Positions 44,866 through 53,578 of a DNA stretch of 64,000 bases are shown in pieces. This DNA is from Azomonas macrocytogenes (lineage in GTDB: Bacteria; Pseudomonadota; Gammaproteobacteria; Pseudomonadales; Pseudomonadaceae), in the NCBI RefSeq assembly GCF_014191985.1, contig NZ_JACHXI010000003.1:245697-309696 (forward strand). Direction: 5' to 3'. Both the position numbers and the translations under genes were made by a program. Under the pieces are notes generated by a model. That model saw only the letters and a program-made list of their open reading frames with translations. It did no database searches and was not told where the DNA came from. Position 1 is the stretch's first letter; each line of letters begins with the position of its first letter.

Positions 44866-47699
44866 ACCGCCCCCATCCGTTTCAGGTGCGCTTCCACCTT
44901 GGCACTGAGGGCAGCCAAATCATTTTCGAGCTTCGGCAGCGGCGTGTCGTAGCGCTCGGCCAGTTCGCGGATGCGCTGGGCGAGAGTTTGCGAGATGCGC
45001 TCCAGTTCCTGCTGCACGTCGGCTTGCAAACGCGCCAGCCACTTGTCTTCCACCACCAGCGTTTTGACCTCGGCTTCGCTGAGGGTGAAATAGTGGTCAT
45101 GGGCTTGCTGGTCGAGTTCCGCTTCCAGCGTTTTCACGGTTTTTTTCAGTGCGGCTTCGCGGGCGCTGAGTTGCTGCCATTGCTTGAGCACGGCGCGTTC
45201 GTCGGCGCTGTCGGGGTCATTGCCAAGCTCGGTGAGGCGGTCTTTGACTTGCGCGGCGGTGATCTTGTCAAAGCCGGAGAACGCGCCGTCTTCGCCGCTG
45301 TGTTCTTCTTCCAGCTCGGCGATCTGGCTGGTTACGCTCTCCAGTTCGGCCTGTTTAGCCTCCAGTTCGGCCTGCTCGGCGGCGAAGTAGCGGGCGACGA
45401 TGTATTGCTTGGGCAGCAGGTCACAAATCCAGCCCTTATCTTTGGTCTTGCCCTTCTTGTCGGTTTCCACAATGCGCCGGGGCAGCGCCAGCCAGCCATC
45501 GGCGGCGATCAGGTAGGCGTCGTCCTGCATGGTCTCGGTCCAGTAGTCCATCAGGTGCTGGTAGATGTCGTAGGGGTCCAGCAGCGGCGCGGCCTGAAAG
45601 GCGGCGAGCAGGGTTTCGGACACCTGTGCGATCAGCGCCTTGGGTTTGTCGCCGGGCTGGATGCCGGTGAGCAGCGGCGTGACGGCCTGCTGCCATTTGC
45701 CGAACAGGGTTTCGACCTTGCTGCGGAAGCGCTGGAATTGCGGGTGGGCGAGGATGATGGAGCGTACTTCGGACACGGGTACGGTGAGTTGTGCGTAGCC
45801 GGGGCGGGCCCTCACCCCCAGCCCCTCTCCCGGAGGGAGAGGGGAGAAAAGAGCACTGCGCAGGGTGGGCATTTCCTGCCAGTCGGCGGCGAAGGCGTCG
45901 ATGTCGCGTTCGGGAATGCCGCCGTTGAGGTGGGCGTCGATGTCGTGCAGGTCTTCCGGTTCGCTGCTGTCGATGTAGCGCGGCAGGTTGAGGTTGTAGT
46001 CGTTTCGGTCGCTGGCGATTTCATCCAGCGGCACCCTACGGGCATAGCGCGGCACGTCCGCGCCCCGGCGAAAGGTATCGACGATGCGGTGGATGTCCTG
46101 CTCGCGCAGGCGGTTCTTGGGGCCGTCCTTGATGAAGCCTTTACTGGCGTCGATCATGAAGATGCCGCTCTTTTTGTCACTGCCTCCGGCAGTGGCGCCG
46201 ATGGCTCTGGCGTTGGCGTTTTCCTTGTCCAGCACCAGGATGCAGGCGGGGATGCCGGTGCCGTAGAACAGGTTGGCGGGCAGGCCGATGATGCCCTTGA
46301 GGATGCCGGAGCGCACCAGTTGCTTGCGGATGACTGCCTCGGCGTTGCCACGGAACAGCACGCCGTGCGGCAGGATGACCGCGCCCTTGCCGGTGGTAGC
46401 CTTCATGCTGCGGATGACGTGCAGCAGGTAGGCGTAGTCGCCCTGCTTGGCGGGCGGCGCGCCCCAAGTGAAGCGCTGGAAAGGGTCGTTGGCAGGGTTG
46501 AGGCCGGTGGACCATTTCTTGTCGGAGAACGGCGGGTTGGCGACCACGTAGTCGTAGGCGCGCAGTTGTTCGCCATCCTTGAACTTGGGGTTCACCAGCG
46601 TGTCGCCGCTGAGGATGGTGGCGCTGGGGAAGTGGTGCAGGATCAGGTTCATCCGCGCCAGACCGGCGGTGGTCACGTCCTTTTCCTGCCCTTCCAGAGT
46701 GATCTGCCGGCCCGCCTCGGCGGCCACTTTCAGCAGCAGCGAACCCGACCCACATGTCGGGTCATACGCGGTGGTAGAGCCTTTGGCGTTGGCGTGCGAG
46801 ATGCCGATGACCTGGGCGATGACGCTGCTGACTTCGGAAGGCGTGTAGAACTGGCCCTTGCTCTTGCCGGAGTCCTGTGCGAAATGGCGCATCAGGTATT
46901 CGTAGGCATCGCCGAGCAGGTCGTCGTTGTCGGCGCGGTTGTTGGCGAAGTTCAGCTCGGGCTTTTCGAAGATGGCGATCAGGTTGCCCAGGCGCTCGAC
47001 CATCGCCGCGCCTTCGCCGAGCTTGTTGGGGTCGTTGAAGTCGGGGAAGTCGCTGCGCGCCAGCTTGGTATTGGCGTCGATCAGCTTCTGGATGACCTGG
47101 GTGTTGATCCTGTCACCGATGTCGGCCTTGCCCTTGAGCGCCACCATGTCCTTGAACGACGCGCCGGGCGGGATGACCACGGGTGGGGCGAAGTCGTCGC
47201 TGTCACCGTACTTGTCGCTGATGTACTTGATGAACAGCATGAACAGGACATAGTCCTTGTACTGGCTGGCGTCCATGCCACCACGCAGTTCGTCGCATGA
47301 GGCCCAGATGGAGCTGTAGAGGTCGGATTTTTTGACCACGCCGTTGCGTGGGGTGGGCGTCGTGGCGGCTGGGGCAGCGGTCGCTTTATCCCGCGATGAC
47401 GAATCCGCTTTCGCCTTTGTCTTCAGGTAGGGCACAGAGGCTTCGCGTGCCTCCAATGATATCGCCGGTTCTTGATTGGCCGCATAGGCCGTTGTGGACA
47501 GGGCGACCGAGCCGCCGCGCCCTCGGCCGGGAACGATCCGGCTTTCCTCAAGCAGTTGCTGCTTGATGCTGTCATAGGTGGCTTCCTGCCATCCCAATGC
47601 CTCGCGCAGCCGCTGGTTCCCGGCGGAACCGCCCATGGCTTCGAGCGTACTGATAAAGCGCGCGATCTTCTGTTCGATACTTGTCACTTCAATATCCAT
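44856..47699 (-). CDS. hsdM: Type I restriction enzyme methylation subunit
   Basis: A 947-residue N6-adenine methyltransferase. The N terminus is winged-helix-like (LREALGWQEATYDSIKQQLL), followed by the HsdM helical domain. The SAM motif is TAYDPTCGSGSLLLKVA and the catalytic motif is VVANPPFSDKKWS. A long C-terminal coiled-coil-like region carries ELEAKQAELESVTSQIAELE. The protein is longer than typical HsdM. Near residue 625 it has an in-frame peptide SPLPPGEGLGVRAR encoded by a REP-like palindrome. It overlaps the broken Fic gene upstream and hsdS downstream. Confidence 0.94.
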   Translation of the reverse strand: MDIEVTSIEQKIARFISTLEAMGGSAGNQRLREALGWQEATYDSIKQQLLEESRIVPGRGRGGSVALSTTAYAANQEPAISLEAREASVPYLKTKAKADSSSRDKATAAPAATTPTPRNGVVKKSDLYSSIWASCDELRGGMDASQYKDYVLFMLFIKYISDKYGDSDDFAPPVVIPPGASFKDMVALKGKADIGDRINTQVIQKLIDANTKLARSDFPDFNDPNKLGEGAAMVERLGNLIAIFEKPELNFANNRADNDDLLGDAYEYLMRHFAQDSGKSKGQFYTPSEVSSVIAQVIGISHANAKGSTTAYDPTCGSGSLLLKVAAEAGRQITLEGQEKDVTTAGLARMNLILHHFPSATILSGDTLVNPKFKDGEQLRAYDYVVANPPFSDKKWSTGLNPANDPFQRFTWGAPPAKQGDYAYLLHVIRSMKATTGKGAVILPHGVLFRGNAEAVIRKQLVRSGILKGIIGLPANLFYGTGIPACILVLDKENANARAIGATAGGSDKKSGIFMIDASKGFIKDGPKNRLREQDIHRIVDTFRRGADVPRYARRVPLDEIASDRNDYNLNLPRYIDSSEPEDLHDIDAHLNGGIPERDIDAFAADWQEMPTLRSALFSPLPPGEGLGVRARPGYAQLTVPVSEVRSIILAHPQFQRFRSKVETLFGKWQQAVTPLLTGIQPGDKPKALIAQVSETLLAAFQAAPLLDPYDIYQHLMDYWTETMQDDAYLIAADGWLALPRRIVETDKKGKTKDKGWICDLLPKQYIVARYFAAEQAELEAKQAELESVTSQIAELEEEHSGEDGAFSGFDKITAAQVKDRLTELGNDPDSADERAVLKQWQQLSAREAALKKTVKTLEAELDQQAHDHYFTLSEAEVKTLVVEDKWLARLQADVQQELERISQTLAQRIRELAERYDTPLPKLENDLAALSAKVEAHLKRMGAVWK
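45809..45846. repeat. REP-like palindrome inside hsdM
   Basis: CCCCTCTCCC and GGGAGAGGGG form a perfect 10-bp stem with a GGA loop, preceded by CCCTCACCCC. This is a common dispersed palindrome in GC-rich proteobacteria. It lies wholly within hsdM and is translated on the minus strand. Confidence 0.7.
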
Positions 47700-48471
47700 C
47701 GTTGCTGCCGGCTTGGTTGGATGCCGGCACTCTGTTTTCTGCCGTGTTCAGTATTCTGGCGGTATGGATCCACTTCGCACCACGGCCTTTACCAGTCGAT
47801 TCGATCAGTCCTTCCGACTTCATCGCCCGCAACACCAGCCGCACCATGTCCCGGCTCACGCCAGGACAGGCTTCCTCGATCTCCGAAATAGAAAACGGTA
47901 GGGTGCGCCCCAGCACTTCTGCCCGCACCCGGTCGCCCTTGCTGCCGCGGCCACGCTCGATGGTGCCGACACGCTCCTCGAACTCGCGGTAGGCCCGTAG
48001 CAAGGCACCCCAGAAGTAGTCGAGCCAGGGCTTGACGTCATGCTGCCCCTGGTGCCAGCCCTGCGAGCTGGCTTCCAGCGTCTCGTAATAGCCTTCCTTG
48101 GTGTCCTCGAAGATGCGTTCCAAGCTGATGTAGCGGCCCACGGCATAGTCGAAGTGGTAGAGCAGCAGCAAGGTCAGCAAGCGGGACATGCGGCCGTTGC
48201 CATCTGGGAAGGGGTGAATGCACAGGAAGTCGAGCATCGCCAGCGGCACCAGTACCAACGGGTCGGCCAGGTGCTGGTCCAGCGCGGTGGAGTAGTGGCG
48301 GGTCAGATCGGCCATGGCCATCGGCGTCAGGTGCGCAGTGACCGGCTGGAAGCGCAACTGCGACGTGGCGCTCGACGATGTTGTCGGTGGCTTTCCAGCA
48401 CCCAGGGTGCGACCACGTGAGCCACGGCCTGGAAAGGGGCATTGATGGCCTAGATTACCCCTTTTAATCAT
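47689..48471 (-). pseudogene. Fic family protein, 5'-truncated and frameshifted
   Basis: The open frame of 260 codons carries the intact Fic motif HPFPDGNGRMSR (about residue 91), then a helical region and a C-terminal winged helix (ISEIEEACPGVSRDMVRLVL). Before LRFQPVTAHLTPMAM the frame stops matching. The expected GCWKATDNIVER-type segment is in another frame, so there is a frameshift near 48370. The usual N-terminal 100-plus residues are missing at the island edge. A fragment could still be made from a Met near LTPMAM. It overlaps hsdM by 11 bases. Confidence 0.7.
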
Positions 48472-48533
48472 TGGCTTGCCCTATTTCCAGCCTTCAGTTG
48501 CTTTTCACATGGGCAAGCCGCCGCTTGATCACG

Positions 48534-49634
48534 TCAGACGTTGAAGCGGAAGTGCATTACATCCCCATCCTTGACGACATACTCCTTGCCTTCCAGGCGC
48601 CACTTACCTGCTTCCTTGGCGCCGGCTTCGCCTTTGTACTGGATGAAGTCGTCGTAGGCGACTACTTCGGCGCGGATGAAGCCCTTCTCGAAGTCGGTGT
48701 GGATGGCGGCGGCGGCCTGGGGGGCGGTGGCGCCGACCTTGACGGTCCAGGCGCGGACTTCCTTGACGCCGGCGGTGAAATAGGTCTGCAGGTTGAGGAG
48801 CTGGTAGCCAGCGCGGATCACGCGGTTGAGGCCGGGCTCTTCGAGGCCGAGGGATTCGAGGAACATGTCCTTTTCCTCGCCATCGTCCAGTTCGGCGATT
48901 TCCGCTTCGATCTTGTTGCAGACGGGGACTACTACTGCGCCTTCCGCGGCAGCAATGGCTTTTACCTTGTCCAGGTGCGGGTTGTCATCGAAACCGTCTT
49001 CTGCAACGTTGGCGATGTACATGACCGGTTTGCTGGTGAGCAGGTGAAAGCCCTTGATCAGGCGTTGCTCTTCGTCACTCATGCCGTTGGGCAAGGTCCG
49101 CGCCGGTTTGCCTTCGCTGAAATGCGTCTGCAGTTTTTCCAGGAGCGCCTTCTGGGCGATGGCTTCCTTGTCGCCGCCCTTGGCGGTGCGGACGACCTTC
49201 TGCAACTGCTTCTGGACGCTTTCCAGGTCGGCGAAGATCAGCTCCAGGTCGATTATTTCGATATCGCGTTTTGGATCGACGCTATTGGCGACGTGAATGA
49301 CATTTTCATCTTCGAAACAGCGCACGACATGGGCTATAGCATCTGTTTCACGGATATTCGCCAGGAATTTGTTACCCAGGCCTTCGCCTTTGGATGCACC
49401 TTCCACCAGGCCGGCAATATCGACGAACTCCATCGTCGTGGCGATGACTCGCTCCGGGTGGACGATAGTGGCCAGGGCTTCGAGGCGTGGGTCGGGCATC
49501 GGGACGACGCCACTATTGGGTTCGATGGTACAGAAAGGAAAGTTTTCTGCCCCAATACCGGCTTTGGTCAGTGCATTGAAGAGAGTTGACTTGCCAACAT
49601 TGGGCAGGCCGACGATGCCGCAATTGAATCCCAT
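48534..49634 (-). CDS. ychF: YchF/OLA1 family GTPase/ATPase
   Basis: A 366-residue TRAFAC-class P-loop protein. It starts [20 protein letters not shown], with the switch and [20 protein letters not shown], a variant NKIEAEIA in place of strict NKxD (known for ATP preference), and a C-terminal TGS domain ending in [14 protein letters not shown]. The ATG is at 49634. It is the last gene of the rplY-pth-ychF operon and marks the right border of the restriction island. Roles in translation and stress are known for the family. Confidence 0.95.
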   Translation of the reverse strand: MGFNCGIVGLPNVGKSTLFNALTKAGIGAENFPFCTIEPNSGVVPMPDPRLEALATIVHPERVIATTMEFVDIAGLVEGASKGEGLGNKFLANIRETDAIAHVVRCFEDENVIHVANSVDPKRDIEIIDLELIFADLESVQKQLQKVVRTAKGGDKEAIAQKALLEKLQTHFSEGKPARTLPNGMSDEEQRLIKGFHLLTSKPVMYIANVAEDGFDDNPHLDKVKAIAAAEGAVVVPVCNKIEAEIAELDDGEEKDMFLESLGLEEPGLNRVIRAGYQLLNLQTYFTAGVKEVRAWTVKVGATAPQAAAAIHTDFEKGFIRAEVVAYDDFIQYKGEAGAKEAGKWRLEGKEYVVKDGDVMHFRFNV

Positions 49635-49656
49635 GGTGGTGTGCCTCGGAATATGT

Positions 49657-50241
49657 TCAAGCTTTCTGGCTGTGCAACTGTTGCATCGCGCGGGTCCAAT
49701 TCCCGTCGAGGATGTCCGGTAGCACGCCGAAAGCAGAGTCGATGCTAGTGTCAAGCAGTTCCCGCTCAGTCTGCGGCGCACGGCCCAGTACATAGCCAGT
49801 GACCTGGCTGCTGTGTCCTGGATGGCCGATGCCGAGGCGCAGGCGGTGGAAGCTGTTCTGGTTGCCGAGCTGGGCGATAATATCGCGCAACCCGTTGTGT
49901 CCGCCGTGTCCGCCGCCTTTCTTGAGTCTGGCAACGCCCGGGAGGAGATCAAGCTCATCATGAGCCACCAGGATGGCTTCTGGCGAGATACGGTAGAAGC
50001 TGGCCATGGCCGCTACGGCCTGTCCACTGCGATTCATGAAGGTGGTAGGGATCAGCAAGCGAATATCGCGCCCCTGATGGGAAAATTTTCCAACCAGGCC
50101 GAAGAACTTGCGTTCGCTACTGAGGCTGGCACCATGGGTCGCTGCCAGGCGTTCGACGAAAAAGGCCCCTGCGTTGTGCCGGGTCTGGTCATATTCCGGT
50201 CCTGGGTTTCCCAGGCCAACGATCAGCTGGACGACAGTCAT
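49657..50241 (-). CDS. pth: Peptidyl-tRNA hydrolase
   Basis: A 194-residue enzyme that releases tRNA from dropped-off peptidyl-tRNA. It has [20 protein letters not shown] with the catalytic His, [10 protein letters not shown] and [14 protein letters not shown]. Length is normal. It lies 28 bases after rplY and 22 bases before ychF, the standard Pseudomonas order. Confidence 0.96.
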   Translation of the reverse strand: MTVVQLIVGLGNPGPEYDQTRHNAGAFFVERLAATHGASLSSERKFFGLVGKFSHQGRDIRLLIPTTFMNRSGQAVAAMASFYRISPEAILVAHDELDLLPGVARLKKGGGHGGHNGLRDIIAQLGNQNSFHRLRLGIGHPGHSSQVTGYVLGRAPQTERELLDTSIDSAFGVLPDILDGNWTRAMQQLHSQKA

Positions 50242-50269
50242 CGCAAGAGCCTTTCAAGCGTTCCGAGGG

Positions 50270-50869
50270 TTATTCGGTACCGTCGGTTTTTTCCACGCGT
50301 GAAGCGTGGATGTTGGCCACGGCCAGGTCGTTGCCATGGGCCAGGGCTACCAGTTCGACACCCGCTGGCAGTTTCAGGTCGGACAAGTGCAGGATCTGGC
50401 CGAGTTCGAGTGAGGCCAGGTCGACTTCGATGAATTCCGGCAGGTCTTTCGGCAAGCAGGCGATTTCCACTTCAGAAACGGTATGGGATATCTCGCCACC
50501 TTGCTGTTTCACCCCAATGGCCGTTTCCTGGTTGAGGAAGTGCAACGGGATGTGGGCAGTCAGCTTGTGATCAGCAACGGTACGCAGGAAATCGACATGC
50601 AGGACAAAGCCCTTGGCTGGGTGGCGCTGCAGGGCTTTGATCAGCACTGATTCGGAAGCGGAGCCAATTTTCAGTGAGATGACATGGCTGAACGCAGCTT
50701 CGTTTTCCAGCAGCTTGGCCACTTCTCTGCTCAGCAGGCTGATGGATTGTGGAGCCTTGTCGCCACCGTAGATCACGGCAGGAACCATGCTGGCGTTACG
50801 ACGAAGGCGGCGGCTCGCACCTTTCCCCAGGTCGGAACGCACTTCGGCATTCAGGGTAAAATCGGTCAT
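50270..50869 (-). CDS. rplY: Ribosomal protein L25/general stress protein Ctc
   Basis: A 199-residue two-domain L25. The N-terminal 5S rRNA-binding domain ([20 protein letters not shown]) is followed by the TL5-type C-terminal domain ([38 protein letters not shown]). This is the long CTC form usual for Pseudomonas. It is first in rplY-pth-ychF. A hairpin separates it from prs. Confidence 0.95.
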   Translation of the reverse strand: MTDFTLNAEVRSDLGKGASRRLRRNASMVPAVIYGGDKAPQSISLLSREVAKLLENEAAFSHVISLKIGSASESVLIKALQRHPAKGFVLHVDFLRTVADHKLTAHIPLHFLNQETAIGVKQQGGEISHTVSEVEIACLPKDLPEFIEVDLASLELGQILHLSDLKLPAGVELVALAHGNDLAVANIHASRVEKTDGTE

Positions 50870-50928
50870 TTATTTCTCCAAGACAACAATACGCCCGAAA
50901 CACGTGCGACCGGCGTTCGGGCGATTCA

Positions 50929-50951
50929 TAAACCCGCCGTAGGCGGGGCTT
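50929..50951 (-). terminator. Hairpin between prs and rplY
   Basis: CCCGCC and GGCGGG arms with T-rich sequence (TTTAT) after the stem on the minus strand. It may end or attenuate the prs transcript before rplY. Confidence 0.5.
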
Positions 50952-50969
50952 TGATCCGTATACCCTGTC

Positions 50970-51911
50970 CTAGCGGAACATGGCACTGATCGATTCTTCG
51001 TTGCTGATGCGGCGAACCGCTTCAGCCACAACCGGGGCGATATCCAGTTGGCGGATTCGTCCGCAGCTCTGGGCTGCATGGCTCAGCGGCACGGTATTGG
51101 TCACGACCAGCTCATCCAGTACGGAGCCATCGAGGTTCTCGATGGCCCGTCCCGACAGAACCGGGTGTGTACAGTAGGCATAGACCTTGGCTGCGCCGTG
51201 ATCCTTCAGGGCCTTGGCCGCGTGGCAGAGTGTTCCTGCCGTATCGACCATGTCATCCACAAGGACGCAGGTGCGGCCTTCGACATCGCCGATGATGTGC
51301 ATGACTTCCGACTGGTTCGCCTTGGGGCGGCGCTTATCGATGATTGCGAGATCTACCGATAGGGATTTGGCTACAGCGCGCGCGCGGACTACACCGCCGA
51401 TATCCGGGGATACGATCATCAGGTTTTCGAATCGCTGGGCCTGGACGTCATCGACCAACACTGGCGATCCGTAGATGTTGTCCACCGGGATATCGAAGAA
51501 GCCCTGAATCTGGTCAGCGTGTAGGTCGACGGTCAGGACGCGATCGATACCGACTGCATCGAGCATGTCGGCAACCACTTTGGCGCTGATTGGGACTCGG
51601 GCGGAACGGGGACGGCGATCCTGGCGTGCATAACCGAAGTAGGGCATGACGGCCGTGATACGCGAGGCGGAAGAGCGGCGGAAGGCGTCGGCCATCACTA
51701 CCAGCTCCATCAGGTTGTCGTTTGTCGGGGCGCATGTCGGTTGAATCAGGAAGACATCCTTGCCACGAACGTTTTCGTTGATTTCGACACTGACTTCGCC
51801 GTCGGAAAACTTGCCAACCGATACATCACCGAGAGGAATATGTAGTTGACGTACGACACGCCGGGCCAGATCGGGGTTTGCGTTCCCCGTGAAGACCATC
51901 ATCTTGGACAC
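50970..51911 (-). CDS. prs: Ribose-phosphate pyrophosphokinase
   Basis: A 313-residue enzyme making PRPP from ribose 5-phosphate and ATP. The likely start is GTG 51911 ([20 protein letters not shown]), which gives the family length; longer frames run into the tRNA-Gln gene. Motifs are [38 protein letters not shown] and the PRPP-binding [18 protein letters not shown] feeds the upp and purine phosphoribosyltransferase reactions encoded in the same window. Confidence 0.95.
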   Translation of the reverse strand: MSKMMVFTGNANPDLARRVVRQLHIPLGDVSVGKFSDGEVSVEINENVRGKDVFLIQPTCAPTNDNLMELVVMADAFRRSSASRITAVMPYFGYARQDRRPRSARVPISAKVVADMLDAVGIDRVLTVDLHADQIQGFFDIPVDNIYGSPVLVDDVQAQRFENLMIVSPDIGGVVRARAVAKSLSVDLAIIDKRRPKANQSEVMHIIGDVEGRTCVLVDDMVDTAGTLCHAAKALKDHGAAKVYAYCTHPVLSGRAIENLDGSVLDELVVTNTVPLSHAAQSCGRIRQLDIAPVVAEAVRRISNEESISAMFR

Positions 51912-51945
51912 GCGCAGTACCTGCCGACTGGGTTGATCTGAAATT

Positions 51946-51994
51946 AAAAAGCTGCTCAAAAAGGCTACCTGTAGGGCTTGTTTTTGAACAGCTT
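51946..51994 (-). terminator. Terminator between tRNA-Gln and prs
   Basis: AAGCTGTTCAAAAA pairs with TTTTTGAGCAGCTT (one mismatch) and ends in a T-rich run on the minus strand, just after the tRNA. Confidence 0.7.
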
Positions 51995-52001
51995 CGAGAT
52001 A

Positions 52002-52076
52002 TGGCAGGGGCGGCTGGATTCGAACCAACGCATGGCAGGATCAAAACCTGCTGCCTTACCGCTTGGCGACGCCCCT
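52002..52076 (-). tRNA. tRNA-Gln (TTG)
   Basis: 75 nucleotides with encoded CCA. The acceptor is AGGGGCG/CGCCCCT, the anticodon loop is TTTTGAT (anticodon TTG), and the T arm contains GGTTCGAATCC. It lies between ispE and prs, as in other Pseudomonas. Confidence 0.95.
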
Positions 52077-52106
52077 GTATCGTATGGATACTTACGTATC
52101 CGGGTT

Positions 52107-52952
52107 TCAGGTCGGGTTTTGCAACCTTCGGTGCAACATGGATACGTTGCTACCTCTGGCTACGAACCCTTGCAGGCTTCCGGGGAGCTGGAGCGCGACT
52201 TTATCAGCCTCTGCTCTGCTGGGGAAGGCCCCAAATATGCAGCTACCCGTTCCGGTCAATCTGGCTGAAGTAAAATTACCTAGCCATATCAAGGCGTTGT
52301 CAATTTCTGGATAACGCCTTGCAACTACCGGCTGACAGTCATTCCGACAGCCCTGCTCGAGAACGGTGCGCACTGTAATGGCCGGGGTGTCCCGTGTCAA
52401 CTCCGGATCTGAGAAAATTTCTCTGGTACTTACTGAAACGGGTGGAATTACAACGAGATACCACGGTTCTTCAAGGGTCACGGGAGTCAGGTGCTCGCCA
52501 ACACCTTCGGCAAAGGCGGCCTGGCCATGGATGAAAATCGGAACATCGGCTCCCAGCGACAAGCCTAGGCTGGCTAGCGTTTTCTGATCGAGATTCAGTT
52601 GCCAGAGGTGGTTCAGGCCCAATAGCGTCGTGGCGGCATCCGAGCTGCCGCCGCCGATGCCTCCGCCCATGGGTAGGCGCTTGGTCAGTTGAATAGTCAC
52701 ACCAAATTTGCAGTTGCTGCGACTTTGTAGCAGGCGTGCAGCTTTCACAATGAGGTTGTCGTCATGCGTAACGCCGCTCAGATCCGTTTGCAGGCAGATC
52801 TGACCGTCTTCCCGGGTGGTGAGGGTCAGTTCGTCGCCGTAATCGAGAAATTGGAATAATGTCTGCAGCTCATGGTAACCATCGGGGCGGCGACCGAGGA
52901 TGTGCAGCATGAGATTGAGCTTGGCTGGTGCTGGCAGGGATAGTGTGTTCAT
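52107..52952 (-). CDS. ispE: 4-diphosphocytidyl-2-C-methyl-D-erythritol kinase
   Basis: A 281-residue GHMP kinase of the MEP isoprenoid pathway. The start is ATG 52952 ([20 protein letters not shown]), overlapping the lolB stop as ATGA. The ATP loop is [19 protein letters not shown], with the GHMP C-terminal [12 protein letters not shown]. It works in the same pathway as Dxs, also encoded in this window. Confidence 0.95.
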   Translation of the reverse strand: MNTLSLPAPAKLNLMLHILGRRPDGYHELQTLFQFLDYGDELTLTTREDGQICLQTDLSGVTHDDNLIVKAARLLQSRSNCKFGVTIQLTKRLPMGGGIGGGSSDAATTLLGLNHLWQLNLDQKTLASLGLSLGADVPIFIHGQAAFAEGVGEHLTPVTLEEPWYLVVIPPVSVSTREIFSDPELTRDTPAITVRTVLEQGCRNDCQPVVARRYPEIDNALIWLGNFTSARLTGTGSCIFGAFPSRAEADKVALQLPGSLQGFVARGSNVSMLHRRLQNPT

Positions 52953-53575
52953 GGATGGCCCAGCTGGCGAGGTTGCCACTCCTTGATGACCAGGGTGAGC
53001 TGCAGGTCATCACCCTGTAGTTTGATGCGTTCGGGAAGAAAGTAGCCGTCGTGCTCGGCATAAGAGAGATATTCCACGTGCCAGCCGTCCTGCTCCAGAT
53101 GCGCGAGGCGGCTGTCCGGGTTCAGAGAGAGCTGGCTGCGCGAATCCGGAGCGGGCAGGCCGCGTATCCACCAGAACAGATTGGATACCGGCAGGCGCCA
53201 TCCTAGCTGTTCTTCCAGCAGCGCTTCCGGCGATTTGGCTTCGAAGCGGCCTTTTTCAGCTACTTCCAGAATTACTCGGTCTGGATGGCCAGTCAGGCGG
53301 GTTGCACCCCGGCCAAGCGGGCCGGAAAGCCGGAGATCGAAATACTTTTGGCGTTGCAGCCAGAATAATGTGCCGCTGCCAGAATCCTGTGGGGCCTTGA
53401 TGCCGATTTTACCGGTGATCTGCCAGCCATCGATCGTACTGATATGCGTTTTGTGGGTGTTCCAGGCCGCAGTGTCACCTGGCCCTTCAACCGATTCACT
53501 TTTGAAGAGGCCCGCGCATCCGCTTAGAAGCAAGGTCAATAATGGCAGAAGGAAAATGTTGCGTAGGGGGAACAT
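52949..53575 (-). CDS. lolB: LolB outer-membrane lipoprotein receptor
   Basis: A 208-residue lipoprotein (lipobox LLSGC after [14 protein letters not shown]). The mature domain shows [36 protein letters not shown] and WWIRGLPAP. It takes lipoproteins from LolA and inserts them in the outer membrane. It lies three bases after the TPR lipoprotein gene and is coupled to ispE. Confidence 0.93.
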   Translation of the reverse strand: MFPLRNIFLLPLLTLLLSGCAGLFKSESVEGPGDTAAWNTHKTHISTIDGWQITGKIGIKAPQDSGSGTLFWLQRQKYFDLRLSGPLGRGATRLTGHPDRVILEVAEKGRFEAKSPEALLEEQLGWRLPVSNLFWWIRGLPAPDSRSQLSLNPDSRLAHLEQDGWHVEYLSYAEHDGYFLPERIKLQGDDLQLTLVIKEWQPRQLGHP

Positions 53576-53578
53576 CGG

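Noticed and set aside
44712..47300. 862-codon plus-strand open frame across hsdM
   Set aside because: Composition of a mirror frame and no domains; hsdM on the minus strand has the SAM and NPPF motifs.
48440..48533. Search for an attachment-site repeat at the right island border
   Set aside because: No stretch matches the tRNA-Met end or the left border convincingly.
37716..48534. Integrase, transposase or CRISPR array in the island
   Set aside because: None of the open frames has tyrosine recombinase, DDE or Cas motifs, and no regularly spaced repeats are present.
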